A DNA stretch of 64,000 nucleotides from Clostridium bowmanii (lineage in GTDB: Bacteria > Bacillota > Clostridia > Clostridiales > Clostridiaceae): contig NZ_JAHLDL010000025.1 of NCBI RefSeq assembly GCF_018861315.1, positions 1-64,000 of the forward strand, in the 5' to 3' direction. The position numbers and the translations under genes are program-made. Under the pieces are notes generated by a model. That model was not told where the DNA came from. It saw only the letters and a list, made by a program, of their open reading frames with translations, and made no database searches. Shown in pieces: positions 28,217 to 36,902 of the stretch; positions within the stretch are counted from its first letter, which is position 1, and each line of letters starts with the position of its first letter.

Positions 28217-29269
28217 TTAATTTTTCTCCAAATTTACAATACCGTTTTTATAAGCCTCAACCATTGCTAGCATTATCGGTCCAAAGCTATGATGTTCATC
28301 TCTACACGGAAGTGGTAATGTTACATATGATTTTACAGTACCTCTTTCCTCACCTTCACCTGGACATAGACAACCTGGGCAACTAAGTTCTGTACTAAAA
28401 TCCTCATTAATACTTATATTATTAAGACCATTAAGTCCCTTAATAAAGTATGGCATATAAGTTTCCTTATCTAAAATACCAGTGCGAATACCTACCCCAT
28501 AACCATAAATAATAATTGCACTGCCAGAGGTTTCTTCATAAGAGTATTCAAAAGGTATCTCTTGTCGCCAAAGCCCCCTTTTGGATTGATATGGTAAAAA
28601 GGCTTTAGATAAAGCTTTAAAATATCTTTCTGCTTTTCCCCTATGAACAGAATCCTTTGGGAGATACTGTACCAGTTCAATTAGGGCTATATAACCCCAC
28701 CCATTTCCTCGAGACCAATGATCCTGTGAGTATTTACCAGGACCCATAAAGTTTTTGCACTGATGTAATAAACCATTAGATTGATCTAAAAATTCTTCAT
28801 ACATTAGAAATGCTTGTTTTGCTGCTTCATCAATATATGTTTGCTCCTTTAATGCAATACCCGCAAATAGTAAGTATGGAGTTATGGCTGCCGCTACATC
28901 AATCCATATAAGTTCTGCTTTTGGATTAGATGGAAGACACATTATACCTTTGCTATCCCTAGGTGCTTTCATTATTTCGTCTGCATATTCCCTAATCTCT
29001 TCCTTTACCTCTGGCATAAAACCTAGCATGAACGCATATGCTTTTGCTATTCCACCAATCTTATAACTAGGAAAATTATATTGTGGGTGGTCTATTCTCC
29101 CTGGAAAATTGGATAAAATATTCTTAAATTTTTCAATTAATTCAACATTTTCGGATGTTTCTGCTGTTTTCACGAGTCCGTATATTGCTAGCAGTCCATA
29201 ATAATGTTTAACTATTTCCTTTGATTCGTAATGTTCATAAAGTTTTCGAGAAATCTTTAAAGAATTCAT
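28217..29269 (-). CDS. GH105-like unsaturated uronyl hydrolase
   Basis: A 350-residue alpha/alpha-barrel enzyme (PF07470). Landmarks: KAELIWIDVAAAITPYLLFA with the likely catalytic Asp, SNGLLHQCKNFMGPGKYSQDH, WSRGNGWGYIALIELVQYLP and YSYEETSGSAIIIYGYGVGI. The D-h-x3-T-P-Y/F-L and W-x-RGNGW motifs are those of YteR/YesR-type unsaturated rhamnogalacturonyl hydrolases. Hydration of the 4,5 double bond frees an unsaturated uronate that rearranges to a 4-deoxy-5-keto acid. No signal peptide. First gene of the GH105, dehydrogenase, RraA-like run; an operator-like element lies about 130 bp upstream. Confidence 0.9.
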   Translation of the reverse strand: MNSLKISRKLYEHYESKEIVKHYYGLLAIYGLVKTAETSENVELIEKFKNILSNFPGRIDHPQYNFPSYKIGGIAKAYAFMLGFMPEVKEEIREYADEIMKAPRDSKGIMCLPSNPKAELIWIDVAAAITPYLLFAGIALKEQTYIDEAAKQAFLMYEEFLDQSNGLLHQCKNFMGPGKYSQDHWSRGNGWGYIALIELVQYLPKDSVHRGKAERYFKALSKAFLPYQSKRGLWRQEIPFEYSYEETSGSAIIIYGYGVGIRTGILDKETYMPYFIKGLNGLNNISINEDFSTELSCPGCLCPGEGEERGTVKSYVTLPLPCRDEHHSFGPIMLAMVEAYKNGIVNLEKN

Positions 29270-29396
29270 TCATATACCCTCCATTTTTATTTTTAAAAAC
29301 ATCTATATAATTTAACTATTTCAGATAAGCAATCTCTTTCATTACTTAAATTTTACTAAAAGAATCAACGTTAGACCATATATAAAGTGTCTTTTT

Positions 29397-29430
29397 TTTG
29401 CACATTATGCTTATAATCTAATAGATATAA
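29397..29430. repeat. Upstream element C, copy 1
   Basis: TTTGCACATTATGCTTATAA and the next 14 bases match 33985-34018 at 30 of 34 positions. On the opposite strand the centre reads ATAAGCATAATGTGCAAA, close to the core of element A (ATAATCATATTGCACAAA). It lies upstream of the GH105 gene. Confidence 0.6.
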
Positions 29431-29480
29431 ACTAAAAAAACTGAATAATTACTCTGTGAATTGAAATACAACTCATATAA

Positions 29481-29532
29481 TAAAGAAACACAATATGGGT
29501 ATTAAAATTAATACTCATATTGTGTTTCTTTA
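29481..29532. terminator. Terminator after GH3 gene
   Basis: AAAGAAACACAATATG-GTATT pairs with AATAC-CATATTGTGTTTCTTT, a stem of about 21 bp seven bases beyond the GH3 stop. Confidence 0.85.
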
Positions 29533-29538
29533 TTAGGT

Positions 29539-31638
29539 TTAAACTAAGTTAAATTCTGCTTCAATAGTATTTTCACAATCGGTACCAATAAAGACCTTGA
29601 ACTTCCCTGGTTCAACAATCCAATCTATTTTTTGATTGTAGAAACCTAATTCAGCCCTGCCTAATAAAAATTCTACCGTAACTGATTCTCCAAAAGGTAT
29701 TTTCACTCTTTTGAATCCTTTTAATTCAATAGCAGGCCTTAAAAGAGATGCTACGCAATCCTGAATATAACATTGAAGCACCGCTTCACCAGATTTTTCG
29801 CCTGTATTTGTTACAAGAATTGAAGCTTTAGCTGATTCCCCAATTTTAATAGGATCACTTTGTATTCTTATATTGGAAAGTTTAAAACTAGTGTATGTAA
29901 GTCCATATCCAAAATTAAATAAAGGTTTTTCTGTAATATCAATATATTTTAATTGACAAGCTCTAGCTTTTCTTTGCTGTATGCTATTATAGTAAAGTGG
30001 TATTTGGCCTTCTGAGCGAGGAAAAGTCACTGGAAGTCGGCCTCCAGGCTCAACCTCTCCTGTTAAAATTCTAGCTATAGCTTCTCCTCCTCCAGTTCCT
30101 GGGTGGAATACATAAAGGATTGCGGATACATATGGCAAAACTCTTGTAAGATTTAAAGGTCTACCTGCTACAATTACAAGAATTACTTTCTTGCCAAGGT
30201 TACTAAAGGAAATTATTTGTTCTTCCTGTCCATCAGGTAGGTTTAAGTGAGCAATACTATTTCTCTCTCCAGATCTTAATGGACTCTCTCCACCAAGGAA
30301 AAGCACATAATCTGAGTGCTCTGAATTATTTAATACTTCATCTGTAAACCTACTTGTATTAAATTTTATATCCGTATTAGGTAACTTCTTTTTCAAAGCT
30401 TGTGATATAGAATCTACACCATCTACTATACCATCTATTACCCATGTTCCATAAAGTTCTTTAACAGCATCCGTAAAAGGTCCTGTAACGTAAAGCTTTT
30501 TTATGTCCTTTGAAAGTGGAAGTATGGAATCTTTATTTACCAAAAGTACAGCCGCTTGTCTTGCAGCATCTACAGCTAATTCGTACACCTCTGGTGATAT
30601 TTTATAAGATGCACTAGTTAATGATGAAATAGGTCTATTCCAAAGGTTAAGACGTAATTTAATGGCTAATATACGAATTACTGCATCATCAATTCTTTCC
30701 TCACTTACTTTGCCTTCTTTAACTAGAACTTCCAAGTTTTCAATAAAACAACTAGACATCATATCCATATCTATTCCTGAATTTGCCGCAATGCCAGAGG
30801 CATCTTTTCTATCTTCCGCAAACCTATAATTGGTCAAGTGGTTTGTAGTCCCAGCATCACTTACAATGAAACCATCAAGATCACATACTTTTTTAATTAG
30901 TGTTTCTAATAGGTATTTGCTGGCAGATACCGGTTCTCCATTTAAATCATGATATCCTGACATAATGCTTCCTGCTCCAGCTTTTATTGCAGCAACAAAA
31001 GGAGGGAAGTAAATATTAAGTAAAGTATTAAGAGATATTTCTACTGTATTTGCATCCCGTCCACCTTCACAAGCTCCATAACCAATAAAGTGTTTTGGAC
31101 ATGACAAAATACGGTCAGAGTTTCCAAGATCTTCACGATTTCTGCCCTGTAGTCCCCAAACAGATGCTTCAGCTAGCCTTGATGAAAGATAAGTATCCTC
31201 ACCAAAACCTTCAGCAATACGTCCCCATCTTGGATCTCTTGAAATATCCATCATAGGAGTAAATGTCCAATATATACCGTTATCACTTGCTTCCTTAGCA
31301 ACTATTTTGTAAGCCTTTTCAACCATTTCAGCATTAAAGCTTGCTGCCATTCCTAGTCCTATAGGAAACATAGTCCAGTGTCCGTGAATAACATCCCGTC
31401 CAAAAAGAATAGGGACACCTACACCACTGTTTAGACTGGCTTCTATAAGCTTTTTATGTGCCTGTGTGGAACTTGTATCACGTTCATATGTTAAATAGGC
31501 TCCAATCTTTCCTTCTGATGCCAGTTTAAGCAATTCCTCTTCTTTTTCAATTGATGAATCAACTAGGTTCATTTGGCCTATTTTTTCAGTCAGAGTCATT
31601 TTTGCTAGTATTTTTTTTGCCTCGTTAATATAATTCAA
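29539..31638 (-). CDS. GH3 beta-glycosidase
   Basis: A 699-residue three-domain GH3 enzyme: TIM barrel (LTEKIGQMNLVD, VPILFGRDVIHGHWTMFPIG, SRDPRWGRIAEGFGEDTYL, PKHFIGYGACEGGRD), an alpha/beta sandwich (LFLGGESPLRSGERNSIAHL, EPGGRLPVTFPRSEGQIPLY) and a C-terminal FnIII-like domain. The nucleophile is Asp261 in GFIVSDAGTTNHL; the usual SDW is SDA here. Family members remove beta-glucose, beta-xylose or related sugars from the non-reducing end. No signal peptide, so cytoplasmic. Monocistronic, divergent from an AraC gene 99 bp away that probably controls it. Confidence 0.93.
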   Translation of the reverse strand: MNYINEAKKILAKMTLTEKIGQMNLVDSSIEKEEELLKLASEGKIGAYLTYERDTSSTQAHKKLIEASLNSGVGVPILFGRDVIHGHWTMFPIGLGMAASFNAEMVEKAYKIVAKEASDNGIYWTFTPMMDISRDPRWGRIAEGFGEDTYLSSRLAEASVWGLQGRNREDLGNSDRILSCPKHFIGYGACEGGRDANTVEISLNTLLNIYFPPFVAAIKAGAGSIMSGYHDLNGEPVSASKYLLETLIKKVCDLDGFIVSDAGTTNHLTNYRFAEDRKDASGIAANSGIDMDMMSSCFIENLEVLVKEGKVSEERIDDAVIRILAIKLRLNLWNRPISSLTSASYKISPEVYELAVDAARQAAVLLVNKDSILPLSKDIKKLYVTGPFTDAVKELYGTWVIDGIVDGVDSISQALKKKLPNTDIKFNTSRFTDEVLNNSEHSDYVLFLGGESPLRSGERNSIAHLNLPDGQEEQIISFSNLGKKVILVIVAGRPLNLTRVLPYVSAILYVFHPGTGGGEAIARILTGEVEPGGRLPVTFPRSEGQIPLYYNSIQQRKARACQLKYIDITEKPLFNFGYGLTYTSFKLSNIRIQSDPIKIGESAKASILVTNTGEKSGEAVLQCYIQDCVASLLRPAIELKGFKRVKIPFGESVTVEFLLGRAELGFYNQKIDWIVEPGKFKVFIGTDCENTIEAEFNLV

Positions 31639-31737
31639 AATATCTCCCCCTCTTGTTTAAAAGTACTAATATATATATAATAATAGTTATAATAAGAAAA
31701 GTAAATTGTTGAAAAATATGATTAGTTAGGTGATTAT

Positions 31738-32511
31738 ATGATTAATATTCCTGAGTTACTTTATATCTGGTATTACAAAGCGCCAAAAATCAAAAACCAT
31801 ACGCCAAGAATAATTCCTCAGGGACAACAAGAGGTCGAAATTTTTTTTTCCGGTAGAGGATTTTTTGAATATGAAGATAGTTTACTTCAAGTAGTTTCTG
31901 GCACTATTTTATGGCACACTCCTGGGGATAAAACAATATATATGAATGATTTGGAACATCCCTACGAATGCATAGTTGTAGCCTTTAAGTATGAGAACAT
32001 TCGTAATATGCCCCGTGTTAGTCATTGGACAGATAAATCACTATTGCAACAATTTATTAGTGATATTCTAAATGAATACCATAAGGATTGCCCTGATATG
32101 ACAAAACTTGCATGCTATGTCTATGGTCAATTATACTGGCAGAGTAAAGCACCTGGTAAAAAGCTACCTCTTCATGAAAAAAGAAGTATAGAAATTCAAA
32201 GAGTTATAGACTTTATAGAAAAGCATTTTGCTGAGAATATTAATATAGATAATTTATCGCAGGTTGCAGATATAAGTGTACCCCACTTCCATGCACTTTT
32301 TAAAAAGTTTACAGGAAATACCCCTTATCAATTTATCCAGGCAAGGCGGCTGCAGGAATCAAAAATACTTTTAGCTTCTACAAGGCTATCCGTTAAGGAA
32401 ATAACGTTAAAATCAGGTTTTCATGATATTGGAAATTTTTGTAGGGTTTTTAAACATAATAACGGAGTTACTGCTCAGGAGTATAGGTTACGATATACTG
32501 ACAAAAGATAA
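31738..32511 (+). CDS. AraC family transcriptional regulator
   Basis: A 257-residue AraC protein: a short cupin domain (PQGQQEVEIFFSGRGFFEYE, TILWHTPGDKTIYMND) followed by two helix-turn-helix units (NIDNLSQVADISVPHFHALF; SVKEITLKSGFHDIGNFCRV). The ATG at 31738 follows TTAGGTGA. It is divergent from the GH3 gene and ends at a long perfect hairpin, so it is probably the dedicated regulator of that gene. Confidence 0.9.
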   Translation: MINIPELLYIWYYKAPKIKNHTPRIIPQGQQEVEIFFSGRGFFEYEDSLLQVVSGTILWHTPGDKTIYMNDLEHPYECIVVAFKYENIRNMPRVSHWTDKSLLQQFISDILNEYHKDCPDMTKLACYVYGQLYWQSKAPGKKLPLHEKRSIEIQRVIDFIEKHFAENINIDNLSQVADISVPHFHALFKKFTGNTPYQFIQARRLQESKILLASTRLSVKEITLKSGFHDIGNFCRVFKHNNGVTAQEYRLRYTDKR

Positions 32512-32522
32512 TTTTCAAAAAC

Positions 32523-32573
32523 AAAATAGACAAGATTAGCATTATATTTTAATGCTAATCTTGTCTATTTTAT
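32523..32573. terminator. Bidirectional terminator with long perfect stem
   Basis: AAAATAGACAAGATTAGCAT and its exact reverse complement are separated by a short A/T loop. The stem of about 21 bp stands 12 bp past the AraC stop, before the convergent nanA remnant. Confidence 0.85.
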
Positions 32574-32642
32574 GAATTTCATATTAAATTTTTAGAGCAA
32601 GAGGTTTATTGTTGAAATCTGTAATTTTTTTAATTACATAGC

Positions 32643-33152
32643 CTAAACGAGGTTAAGATGAAGTGTTTCTTCGACATATTTCTTTTGAGCTATATCAAGC
32701 TCAGAAAATGGCCTTCTTGAAATACCAGCATCAATCCCTTGTAAAGTAAGAATATATTTCACTGCAGGTATAAGACCTACACTGCATATCGCCTCCATTA
32801 TGTTATTTGCTTTGATTTGAAGAATTCTAGCTTGTTCATACTTTAAAGATTCAAAAGCTTCCTGCATCTTTCTATAATGTGGATACATAAAGTTAAACGT
32901 ACTTCCTATAGCTCCATCTGCCCCAACAGCAAGTCCCGCAATCAAAATCTCATCAAAACCATTATACATACAAAGAGAATTTTTCAAGTTCTTTATTCTC
33001 TCAAGTTGGTACAAATTGAGAGAAGTATGTTTAACTCCAGCTATTTTTTTCCATTAAAGCTAGTAGTACCTTATCATTTATCTTGTTTCCCTTATCAAAG
33101 GGAGTTATTGATGCAGCGATATTCCTTTCATGTCTGAAGATAAAACACACAT
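32643..33152 (-). pseudogene. nanA: N-acetylneuraminate lyase, internal deletion
   Basis: A start at 33152 follows AGGAGATG. The first codons (SSDMKGI) shift frame into AASITPFDKGNKINDKVL, the classic DapA/NanA N-terminus. About 130 residues are then missing, and the C-terminal half resumes as AGVKHTSLNLYQLERIKN, where Lys of GVKHTS is the Schiff-base lysine, on through CMYNGFDEILIAGLAVGADG and GAIGSTFNFMYPHYRK to the natural end. So the gene has one frameshift and a large in-gene deletion. NanA splits sialic acid to pyruvate and N-acetylmannosamine. The YhcH-like gene upstream supports a former sialic acid pathway. Confidence 0.8.
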
Positions 33153-33198
33153 ATAAACATCTCCTATTCTTTTTTTACTTTGCATTTAATAAATCTTA

Positions 33199-33648
33199 TT
33201 ATAATAAAATTTTCACAACTGCCTTCTTAACAAATTGTTGTTCACAGGCTTTAATTCCAGGCATATGAGCATCCTCTGGAGCAAATAAAATAAATGTGCC
33301 TTCATTAGCTACTAAATAATTTCCATCCCCTTCTAAAAACAAAATATCTTTTTCTTGGTTGTATTCATTTTTCATTTTCATTTCATTAATAGGCGCATAT
33401 CCCATCTTCTCTTTCCCAAAAATTATGAATTGTATATCTAAATATTTTCTGTGTGCTTCCCATTTACCTTGTTCAATATTTTTTGTTTCATATTCTGCAA
33501 TGCTTACATAAATATTTTTTCCATCAATTTCATATTTACCTACTTCAAGTTTTGATAAATCTGTATTCTCAAGATACTTCAAAGCTTTTTCTATCCTTTT
33601 CGATAGACCATAATATTGTTTAGCATTACTTAATTTATCAATTATCAT
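33199..33648 (-). CDS. YhcH/YjgK/YiaL (DUF386) family protein, NanQ-like
   Basis: A 149-residue cupin-type protein of the DUF386 family: KWEAHRKYLDIQFIIFGKEK, then FAPEDAHMPGIKA, then a VVKILL end. The His and Glu/Asp residues in those blocks form the metal site of the family. Known members are NanQ (N-acetylneuraminate anomerase) and EbgC. It sits upstream of a broken nanA on the same strand, which favours the sialic acid anomerase role. An upstream element shared with the RraA-like gene lies about 97 bp before the start. Confidence 0.88.
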   Translation of the reverse strand: MIIDKLSNAKQYYGLSKRIEKALKYLENTDLSKLEVGKYEIDGKNIYVSIAEYETKNIEQGKWEAHRKYLDIQFIIFGKEKMGYAPINEMKMKNEYNQEKDILFLEGDGNYLVANEGTFILFAPEDAHMPGIKACEQQFVKKAVVKILL

Positions 33649-33745
33649 TCATTATTCCTCCATTTTTTTAATCTTTAATATCAGTGACATAAATTTTAAC
33701 TTCTTTACTTACAATTTATAAGACTTTGCTCACATTCTTTACTAA

Positions 33746-33817
33746 TAAATTTACCTCAACAGACATATTAAAACCATTAACTAATTGACGATTATTTGTG
33801 TAATATGATTATCTTTT
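33746..33817 (-). repeat. Upstream element A, copy 2
   Basis: Matches 27091-27162 at 60 of 72 positions with no gap. The central 44 bases differ at only three. It lies upstream of the YhcH-like gene. Confidence 0.65.
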
Positions 33818-33984
33818 ATCCAAATAAATAATGATATCAACTTTCCCAAGAATTTCTCTAGTTAATTCCTGAATTTTTTCATTACCACCATGAAATCTTA
33901 TCTCCACTCTTTAAACTATTTACTTTTGGGAAGCAAGCTTGCTTTCATGATATTATATTAAACAATACACATAAAGCAATTTAA

Positions 33985-34018
33985 TTTGCACAATATGCTT
34001 ATAAACTACTAGACATAA
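33985..34018. repeat. Upstream element C, copy 2
   Basis: TTTGCACAATATGCTTATAA plus 14 further bases; 30 of 34 identical to 29397-29430. It ends 55 bp before the AraC start codon and may overlap that gene's promoter, which would allow self-regulation. Confidence 0.6.
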
Positions 34019-34073
34019 TCTTAAATAAACTGTAAAATTAAATTTAAATAATACTATATTAATGGAGGTTTTT

Positions 34074-34874
34074 ATGAAGACTCAAATTGATTATGATTTT
34101 TTAGTCACTACAATTGGACATGTAGCTGAAAGGTTACCAAATCCTGAATGGAAAGTTAGCAATTTAATACATACAGACCTTTATATTCTTGCCTATGCAA
34201 TAGATGGAGAAGCAACATATTTCTTTAATAACAATAGTTATAAAGTTAAAAAAGGTGATATCATATTTTTTAAAAAAGGGTTTTTACATTCTGCTTTTAG
34301 CAATCCACAAAATCCTTGGCACTTCTATACAATTTCATTTAATGTTGAATTTGCAGATGAATGGAGTAAATCAAATTTCGAATCCTTTAGCCACATACTT
34401 TCATCCCCAAACTCATATCGAATGAATTCTTTGATGTCTGGACTTAACAATATCTGGACAGGAAAAAGACCTGGATATTTAATTAAATCCAGATCCTTTA
34501 TAATGGACATGTTATACTACCTTATAAAAGATAATAACTCTGCTTCCTGGGATACAACTCACTATCAAACAATAGAAAAAATAGCAAACATGATTCAATC
34601 AAATCATACTAATAATTACTCAGTAGAGGAACTTGCAAAACTATCAGGCCTCAGCCCTTCACACTTTCGTTTGCTGTTCAAAAAAATAACAGGATTTACT
34701 ACAGTACAATATCAAAATCATATACGTATAAATAAAGCCCGAGACCTTCTCATAAGTGGAAACTGTAATGTAAGTGAGGCATCTTTAACAGTTGGCTACC
34801 ACGATATTTATTACTTTAGCAGATTGTTTAAAAAAAAGACAGGTATGAACCCATCAGAGTATATTAAAAGGTGA
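34074..34874 (+). CDS. AraC family transcriptional regulator
   Basis: The start is ATG 34074, nine bases after GGAGG; the upstream ATG at 34062 would place that site inside the gene. The cupin part reads AIDGEATYFFNNNSYKVKKG, DIIFFKKGFLHSAF; the two helix-turn-helix units are SVEELAKLSGLSPSHFRLLF and NVSEASLTVGYHDIYYFSRL. It is a paralogue of the amber-mutated AraC gene at 11600 along its full length. Its promoter carries element C and the region beside it element A, so it is the best candidate for the protein binding these elements at the GH105, RraA-like and YhcH-like genes. Confidence 0.9.
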   Translation: MKTQIDYDFLVTTIGHVAERLPNPEWKVSNLIHTDLYILAYAIDGEATYFFNNNSYKVKKGDIIFFKKGFLHSAFSNPQNPWHFYTISFNVEFADEWSKSNFESFSHILSSPNSYRMNSLMSGLNNIWTGKRPGYLIKSRSFIMDMLYYLIKDNNSASWDTTHYQTIEKIANMIQSNHTNNYSVEELAKLSGLSPSHFRLLFKKITGFTTVQYQNHIRINKARDLLISGNCNVSEASLTVGYHDIYYFSRLFKKKTGMNPSEYIKR

Positions 34875-34943
34875 TTAGAATAATATTATTAAGTTTTAAT
34901 GCTGTTAAATCTAACAGGTAACTTCAGAAAAATATAAAAGCTG

Positions 34944-35142
34944 ATTCTACTTTTCTACATTCTTCAGCAATACTTTAGGTTTATCTTTTAAAGAGTATAT
35001 AATAATATTAAGTATAAATGATGCAGTAGAGCTTATAGGTACTACCCATAAGTCTATTACAGAAATTGCAATAGAAAGTGGTTTTAACAATTTATCCAAT
35101 TATTATAAAGCATATAAAAAATACTATATATTATCAAAATAA
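34944..35142 (+). pseudogene. AraC DNA-binding domain remnant
   Basis: This open stretch encodes FFSNTLGLSFKEYIIILSIN then DAVELIGTTHKSITEIAIES and GFNNLSNYYKAYKKYYILSK. It corresponds to the end of helix-turn-helix 1 through helix-turn-helix 2 of an AraC protein. No start or sensor domain precedes it. It lies directly after an intact AraC gene, so it is a leftover of a second, deleted regulator. Confidence 0.75.
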
Positions 35143-35149
35143 GTATAAA

Positions 35150-36586
35150 TTATTTATTCTTATTCCCAATTAATTGAGCCATTAAACCCATAGCCATTTG
35201 TGATATTACCCTATAATCACCTCTTTGTAGTTCTTCTCCACCTTTATTACTCTGAGCCACTCCAGTTAGGAGTCCATCTGGAGTAAGGCAACTAAGCAAT
35301 GCTTTAAGTGCCTTGTCCTCAAAGATTAAGAATCTACCTGAAAGTATATTGTTTTTTACTCCAAGTGCAATAGCTGCAGCAATTCCAGCTGAGCAAGAAT
35401 TATCTGCTACTTTTGATACATCATCTACAAAGCAGTTCCATAATCCATTCTTTTGCTGGAATGATATTGCAAGGTCTGCTACCCGCTCAAACTCCCTCTT
35501 TAACTCATAAACATCATAACTACCATCTAGTTCAATTATTGTACGCACCAGCCCTAACATATACCATGAATATGCTCTTCCCCAATTAGTAAAACTATGA
35601 GTATTATCCGAAAAAGTTCTTAGATAAAGCTTGTCACCATCCACGAGTTTCTCTTTAGCAATCATAAGCTGTCTTATTGCAAGCTTTGCTAAGTCATCTC
35701 TATTTCTCTGTTTGGCTAAAACTGCAAGGGGATAAGCTACAGTATAGGATCCTTCTGCTGATAGCATATCTCCATCTTGAATTGAACCTTCATTATTTAT
35801 ATGTGAACATAAATACTCTATAACAACATCTAAAGATGGATGCTGAGGATAAACTTTTGCAATAACTGCATAAGTAAGACAATTTTCAATACCGTATACG
35901 GTACCATCTACTGGTTCACTACGAGGATTTTCATATTTAAGATTATTATTTTTATCAAAAAATAAACTAATATGTTTTTTAATTGTATCGTATGCTTTTT
36001 CCTTTAATACCTCATCCCCCAAATCCATTAATCCGTCCAAAACGCATCCTTCCATCCATCCAAAAGGTTGAACAGAGGCTAGTGAAAACATACGCTTGTA
36101 AAATTCTTGTAATTTATCGGTTTCTTTAGTTATTAGTATATGTGGTAAAAACAACTTATCAGCCTTTGGATTACTATTCGAAAATATCCATAAGGGTTGG
36201 CTTCCCTTTGTCATCCTTAGACCTATACCTTCTTTCAATGCTTTTAAAGCATATTCTACTTCAATTTCTATTTCAAAAATTTCAAAAACATGCGCATATC
36301 TAATATCGAATTCACCTATAACTTGTCCTGAATTAATAAGAAATACTTCTATTAACTTTTCCTCTCTTACATCCAATGCTATAGTTATTCTAAACCTAAC
36401 AGTATCATCAATACGTGGATTTTCTGACCATAAAAGTTTCAAAGGATGATCAAATTCTGTGTCCAATATAGGAACTGCTTTCCAGCCAAAAGGAATACGT
36501 TTTGAATTTGGTACTTGTAACTTAAAACCATCTTTTACTGCACCAATATAATATTGCAATTGATTATTAGTAAGTTTTATATCCAT
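35150..36586 (-). CDS. GH105-like hydrolase with extra N-terminal domain
   Basis: A 478-residue protein. Residues 1-150 form a beta-rich domain (YYIGAVKDGFKLQVPNSKRI, GWKAVPILDTEFDHPLKLLW) not found in plain GH105 enzymes. The rest is an alpha/alpha-barrel with SVQPFGWMEGCVLDGLMDLG, SAEGSYTVAYPLAVLAKQRN, NWGRAYSWYMLGLVRTIIEL and ADNSCSAGIAAAIALGV, matching GH88/GH105 at low to moderate similarity. The Asp in CVLDGLMD is the likely catalytic residue by position. No signal peptide. Monocistronic, divergent from the SIS gene. Probable role: removal of an unsaturated uronate or related cap. Confidence 0.75.
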   Translation of the reverse strand: MDIKLTNNQLQYYIGAVKDGFKLQVPNSKRIPFGWKAVPILDTEFDHPLKLLWSENPRIDDTVRFRITIALDVREEKLIEVFLINSGQVIGEFDIRYAHVFEIFEIEIEVEYALKALKEGIGLRMTKGSQPLWIFSNSNPKADKLFLPHILITKETDKLQEFYKRMFSLASVQPFGWMEGCVLDGLMDLGDEVLKEKAYDTIKKHISLFFDKNNNLKYENPRSEPVDGTVYGIENCLTYAVIAKVYPQHPSLDVVIEYLCSHINNEGSIQDGDMLSAEGSYTVAYPLAVLAKQRNRDDLAKLAIRQLMIAKEKLVDGDKLYLRTFSDNTHSFTNWGRAYSWYMLGLVRTIIELDGSYDVYELKREFERVADLAISFQQKNGLWNCFVDDVSKVADNSCSAGIAAAIALGVKNNILSGRFLIFEDKALKALLSCLTPDGLLTGVAQSNKGGEELQRGDYRVISQMAMGLMAQLIGNKNK

Positions 36587-36902
36587 TTTATCCTCCTAAA
36601 TTAACCCCTTTTTTCTTATTGTATTTTTATAATTATTAACTAATTTATATAAATGTTTTATGGAATAAGAGTATAATTCATACTGGAATAATGTCTTATA
36701 TACACATTGTTTCTTTATGGTAATTCTACTATAATTATATATATATATCAAGATTTTTTATGTGTACAAGTATATAAATTTGACAACATATGAGTTTTAA
36801 TCTATACTTATTATTATAGTTAAAATAAGTATAATAATATTAATTTGTTATAATCTTATTTTATATAATACATAAAATTCTTAAAAATTATGGGGGTTAG
36901 TT
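36587..36902. promoter_or_regulatory. Divergent promoter region of GH105-like and SIS genes
   Basis: A 316-bp AT-rich gap with no open frame of note. It holds a near-perfect sigma-A promoter for the SIS gene: TTGACA at 36780-36785, 17 bp, TATACT at 36803-36808. The expected transcript leader is about 90 bases and ends at GGGGGTT before the ATG. I see no strong inverted repeat. Confidence 0.7.

Larger units (their letters stand above)
33649..34073. promoter_or_regulatory. Divergent control region with two element families
   Basis: This 425-bp gap lies between the YhcH-like gene and an AraC gene. It contains element A copy 2 (33746-33817) and element C copy 2 (33985-34018), both shared with distant intergenic regions of this window. 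A 33-codon minus-strand piece (33809-33907, reading RVEIRFHGGNEKIQELTREI) ends inside element A and may be a gene tail I do not recognise. The AraC promoter probably uses the TATAAA at 34000-34005. Confidence 0.5.
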
